From: Paraconexibacter antarcticus
GTDB lineage: Bacteria; Actinomycetota; Thermoleophilia; Solirubrobacterales; Solirubrobacteraceae
Reading direction: 5' to 3'
Assembly: GCF_024220175.1 (NCBI RefSeq)
Contig: NZ_CP098502.1
Coordinates: forward strand, 1,488,001-1,552,000
DNA: 64,000 bases
Shown piece by piece: positions 61,483-64,000 of this stretch (its first letter is position 1; every line of letters starts with the position of its first letter). The notes beneath the pieces are model-generated. The model saw only the letters and a program-made list of their open reading frames with translations. It did not search any database and was not told where the DNA came from. The translations under genes and the position numbers were made by a program.

Positions 61483-62300
61483 GCGGCCACCTCGGCGGTC
61501 GCGAGCGCGGCCATCGGCGGTCGCATCGGCGCGGCCGCCGCGCCCTCGCCGGCGGCGCGGTCGAGGATCGCGTCCGTCACGGCGCAGGCCATGACGTGCA
61601 GCGCGTCGAGCGGCTGGTGGCGGTTGCGGCGGACGCCGAGGTCCCCCTGGGCGAGGGCGTCGGCGCCGCACGTCCGCCAGGCGTCGATGAGCAGCCCGAC
61701 GTCGACGGCGTAGTCGAGGTGGAAGGGCAGCGCGCACAGCAGGTCGCGGTCGACGGCGATCTCCCCGGCGAGCGGCTGGCGGATGGCCGCGAGCTCCGGG
61801 AAGCAGCGCCGCAGGAGCGGGCGCGCGGTGAGCTCGGTCACGCGGCCCCCGCCGTGCGGCGTGACGTGGCCGCCGGCGCCGGTGAACGGGCGCCGGTAGC
61901 GGCCCTTGACGAAGCGGACGCGAGCATCATGCTGCATCGGCGCGAGCAGCCCGGTCACGAGCCGCGGCGCCGGATCGGTGGTGTCCGCGTCGACGAAGAC
62001 GACGATGTCCCCGGCCAGCACCGAGAGCGCGCGCCACATGGCGTCGCCCTTGCCCGCCACGGGGCCGTACTCGGGCATGAGCTCGGACTGGCGGTGGACC
62101 CGGGCGCCCGCCCGGGCGGCGAGCGACGCGGTGCCGTCGCTCGACTCGTCGACGACGACGACCTCGTCGACGACGCCGGCGTCCCGCAGGTCCACGCACA
62201 TCCGGACCATCGCCGTGATCGTCGGCGCTTCGTCCCGCGCAGGCAGGCAGACGGAGACGGTGCGGCGCGGGCGGGAAGGGGTCCGGAGGGCTTCGTGCAT
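61479..62300 (-). CDS. gpgS: glucosyl-3-phosphoglycerate synthase
   Basis: 273 residues. The GT81/GT2-type family is recognised by VSVCLPARDEAPTI (about 15-28), VDEVVVVDESSDGT, GKGDAMWRAL, DxD in VVFVDADTTD (about 98-107), FVKGRYRRPF, GGGRVTELTARPLLRRCFPEL and QPLAGEIAVDRDLL, all close to characterised GpgS. It joins glucose from a nucleotide sugar to 3-phosphoglycerate, the first step towards glucosylglycerate and, in mycobacteria, methylglucose lipopolysaccharide. It heads a six-gene operon in which every junction overlaps. The C-terminus is Ala-rich. Confidence 0.92.
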   Translation of the reverse strand: MHEALRTPSRPRRTVSVCLPARDEAPTITAMVRMCVDLRDAGVVDEVVVVDESSDGTASLAARAGARVHRQSELMPEYGPVAGKGDAMWRALSVLAGDIVVFVDADTTDPAPRLVTGLLAPMQHDARVRFVKGRYRRPFTGAGGHVTPHGGGRVTELTARPLLRRCFPELAAIRQPLAGEIAVDRDLLCALPFHLDYAVDVGLLIDAWRTCGADALAQGDLGVRRNRHQPLDALHVMACAVTDAILDRAAGEGAAAAPMRPPMAALATAEVAA

Positions 62301-62408
62301 GGCAGGCCCGGGCTACCCGGCGGCGTCACCCACAAACGCGCGAGGGGCGGGCGGGGACGGCCATGTGGCGGACGCGCCCGGAACGTTTCCGGCCGCGCCC
62401 ACCCGGCA

Positions 62409-62816
62409 ATGACGGACGCCATGGACGACGCGGCGATCGAGGCGGCAGGGCGGATGACCGAGGCATTGGAGACCCTCGAACGGGCCCGCGGGCACCTCTA
62501 CGACTTCCATCAGCTCGTGGGCTCCGCGGACCTCGGCCTCGACGACGTGATCGAGGCCCTGCGCACGGCGGGCCGCGACGACCTCGCCGACGCCGTGCAG
62601 ACCGACCTCGTCGGCCGCAACGTCATCGAGGGCCGCTGGACCTTCCAGCTCGTGGAGGAGTTCGACGACGGCTACTACGCGACGTTCCGCGACCACGAGC
62701 GGCGCGTGCGGGACGCGCTCACCGACGGGCGCCGCCACGAGCACGAGGCCCGCATGAAGGAGGACCGCCGCACCCACGGCCGTCCCGGCCACGAGCAGGG
62801 GCCGCACGACGGGTAG
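62409..62816 (+). CDS. conserved hypothetical protein of actinobacteria
   Basis: 135 residues from ATG 62409; ATG 62421 is an alternative. Helical: ETLERARGHLYDFHQLVG (about 22-39), then DLADAVQTDLVGRNVIEGRWTFQLVEEFDDGYYATFR, and a charged end RRHEHEARMKEDRRTHGRPGHE. From memory this pattern recurs in many actinobacterial genomes without known function. It is divergent from gpgS, with about 108 bases between starts. Confidence 0.8.
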   Translation: MTDAMDDAAIEAAGRMTEALETLERARGHLYDFHQLVGSADLGLDDVIEALRTAGRDDLADAVQTDLVGRNVIEGRWTFQLVEEFDDGYYATFRDHERRVRDALTDGRRHEHEARMKEDRRTHGRPGHEQGPHDG

Positions 62817-62848
62817 TACCGCGGCGGGGCGCCGGGCACCCGGCCCCC

Positions 62849-64000
62849 ATGGACGCGATCGAGACCGAGCTGGCGATCATCGGCGGCGGACCCGCCGGGA
62901 TGGCCTGCGCCCGCGCCTACCGGGCCGCCGGCGGCGAGGGGCCCGTGATGCTCATCAGCGCGGAGGGTCGCGCGCCCTACCGCCGCCCGCCGCTGTCGAA
63001 GGAGCTGCTGCGGGGGGACGTCGACGCCGGCGAGCTCCCGCTCGAGCCGCCGGCTTGGTGGGCCGAGCACGACGTGGCGCTCGTCACCGGGAGGGCGCGC
63101 CACCTGCGCGCGGTCCATCGCACGATCGTCCTCGACGACGGGCGCGAGGTCGGCTACCGCTGCTGCCTGCTCGCGACCGGCGCGCGGCCGGTCCGCCTCC
63201 CGGTCCCGGGCGCCCACGACCCCGGCGTCCTCTCCCTGCGCACGCTCGACGACGCCCGCGAGCTGCTGGCCCGTCTGCGGCCGGGCGGCCCCGTCGTCGT
63301 CGTCGGCTCGGGCTTCGTCGGCTGCGAGCTGGCCGCGTCGCTGGCCCGGCGCGGGCAGGCGGTGACACTCGTCTCCGACGAGACGCTGCCGCAGGGCGCG
63401 CGTCTCGGCCCCGAGGTCGGCCGCCGGCTGGCGGCCTGGCTCGGCGAGGAGGGGGTGCGCCTCGTCCTCGGGACGGCCGTCGACGCGATCCGCCGGGACG
63501 GGCCGGCGCTCGTCGTGCGGGCGGGCGACGCGAGCGCCCGGGGCGACCTCGTCGTCGTGGCCGCGGGGGCGACCCCGCGTGCCGAGCTCGCGCGCGACGC
63601 GGCCCTCGGCCTGGACGGCGGCCGCGTCCCGGCGGACGCGCGGATGCGCACCGCGATGCCCGGGCTGCTCGTGGCGGGTGACGTGGCCGCGGCCCGGCAC
63701 GCCGTGGCGGGCCGCGTCCTCCCCGTCGAGCACTGGGGCGACGCGCTCGCCCAGGGGGAGATCGCGGGGCGCGTGGCCGCCGAGGACGACGAGGCGCGCT
63801 GGGACACCGTCCCCGGCTTCTGGTCGACGATCGGCAACCGGACGCTGAAGCACGCCGCGTGGGGCGACGGGCACGACGCCTGCGAGCTCGAGGCGCACCC
63901 CGGCGGCGCGTTCGTCGCGCGCTACACCCGGGAAGGGCGGCTCGTCGGCATCCTGACCCACGAGCGCGACGAGGACCTGGAGGCGGGGCGCAGGCGCATC
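62849..64000 (+). CDS. ferredoxin-reductase-type FAD-dependent oxidoreductase, cut by window end
   Basis: 384 residues are present and the frame is still open at 64000. The FAD motif is ELAIIGGGPAGMACARAYRAAGG (about 6-28), followed by PYRRPPLSKELLRGD (typical of the rubredoxin/ferredoxin reductase group), the NAD motif VVVVGSGFVGCELAASLARRGQAVTLV (about 149-175) and the second FAD motif GLLVAGDVAAARHAV. A C-terminal reductase-like domain (WSTIGNRTLKHAAWGDGH) has begun. It would shuttle electrons from NAD(P)H to a ferredoxin or similar carrier; no such carrier gene is in view. It starts 33 bases after the preceding gene and may share its transcript. Confidence 0.88.
   Translation, partial: MDAIETELAIIGGGPAGMACARAYRAAGGEGPVMLISAEGRAPYRRPPLSKELLRGDVDAGELPLEPPAWWAEHDVALVTGRARHLRAVHRTIVLDDGREVGYRCCLLATGARPVRLPVPGAHDPGVLSLRTLDDARELLARLRPGGPVVVVGSGFVGCELAASLARRGQAVTLVSDETLPQGARLGPEVGRRLAAWLGEEGVRLVLGTAVDAIRRDGPALVVRAGDASARGDLVVVAAGATPRAELARDAALGLDGGRVPADARMRTAMPGLLVAGDVAAARHAVAGRVLPVEHWGDALAQGEIAGRVAAEDDEARWDTVPGFWSTIGNRTLKHAAWGDGHDACELEAHPGGAFVARYTREGRLVGILTHERDEDLEAGRRRI

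Overview
The window is about 64 kb of very GC-rich actinobacterial-type chromosome. Coding is dense on both strands, with many ATGA or GTGA stop/start overlaps. Several genes need coenzyme F420 (two luciferase-like oxidoreductases and one PPOX protein). Gene content and the mix of ECF and SpoIIE-type regulators suggest a soil or rock Actinomycetota, possibly Thermoleophilia/Solirubrobacterales; that placement is inference, because no rRNA is present. No insertion sequence, phage gene, CRISPR array or replication origin was seen.

Layout. 1-6066: a secreted surface protein cut by the window edge, a tRNA-Trp-like gene with a poor D-arm, a membrane-anchored PpiC-type foldase, a chromate transporter, an NlpC/P60-type lipoprotein and a secreted serine protease. 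6073-16395: a 1319-residue SpoIIE phosphatase with its own RsbW-like kinase domain, then a Tat-exported molybdenum hydroxylase (IorB/IorA type) followed by a two-component system, opposed by a LuxR protein with a broken receiver domain. 16455-21289: a complete branched-chain amino-acid type ABC operon (livFGHMJ). 21503-25304: a stand-alone LuxR helix-turn-helix protein, a trypsin-like protease, an F420 oxidoreductase, a truncated haemoglobin and a small membrane protein. 25486-31040: an ECF sigma factor fused to its own anti-sigma-like part, divergent from three coupled pseudopilin genes. 31075-36120: a small cytochrome c, a persulfide dioxygenase-rhodanese fusion, a VIT1-type transporter, a COG4705-type membrane protein and a second NlpC/P60-type protein.

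36261-38814: a compact extracytoplasmic flavin electron-transfer module (ferric-reductase-like membrane protein, secreted FMN-binding protein, ApbE). 40104-49269: an acyl-CoA synthetase with a TetR regulator, furA-katG, a PPOX protein, an MFS exporter divergent from a TetR gene with three evenly phased operators, and a second F420 oxidoreductase. 49401-54426: a three-subunit formate dehydrogenase with cysteine in place of selenocysteine. 54512-57757: an MBL-fold hydrolase, a phytoene-desaturase-like flavoprotein, an SRPBCC protein and a short hypothetical. 57795-62300: a six-gene, fully overlapping operon headed by gpgS (glucosyl-3-phosphoglycerate synthase) with a deacetylase, an acyl-CoA-dehydrogenase-like protein, a methyltransferase, a second glycosyltransferase and a HAD phosphatase. 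This is the best candidate for an undescribed pathway. The window ends inside a ferredoxin-reductase-type flavoprotein.

Genes that appear to work together: the redox and detoxification genes (katG/furA, haemoglobin, persulfide dioxygenase, chromate transporter, F420 enzymes) fit an aerobe that copes with oxidative and metal stress. Formate dehydrogenase and the molybdenum hydroxylase both need molybdenum cofactor. Intergenic signals are unusually clear: a canonical promoter carrying an operator in its spacer, and two families of long palindromes at operon ends.
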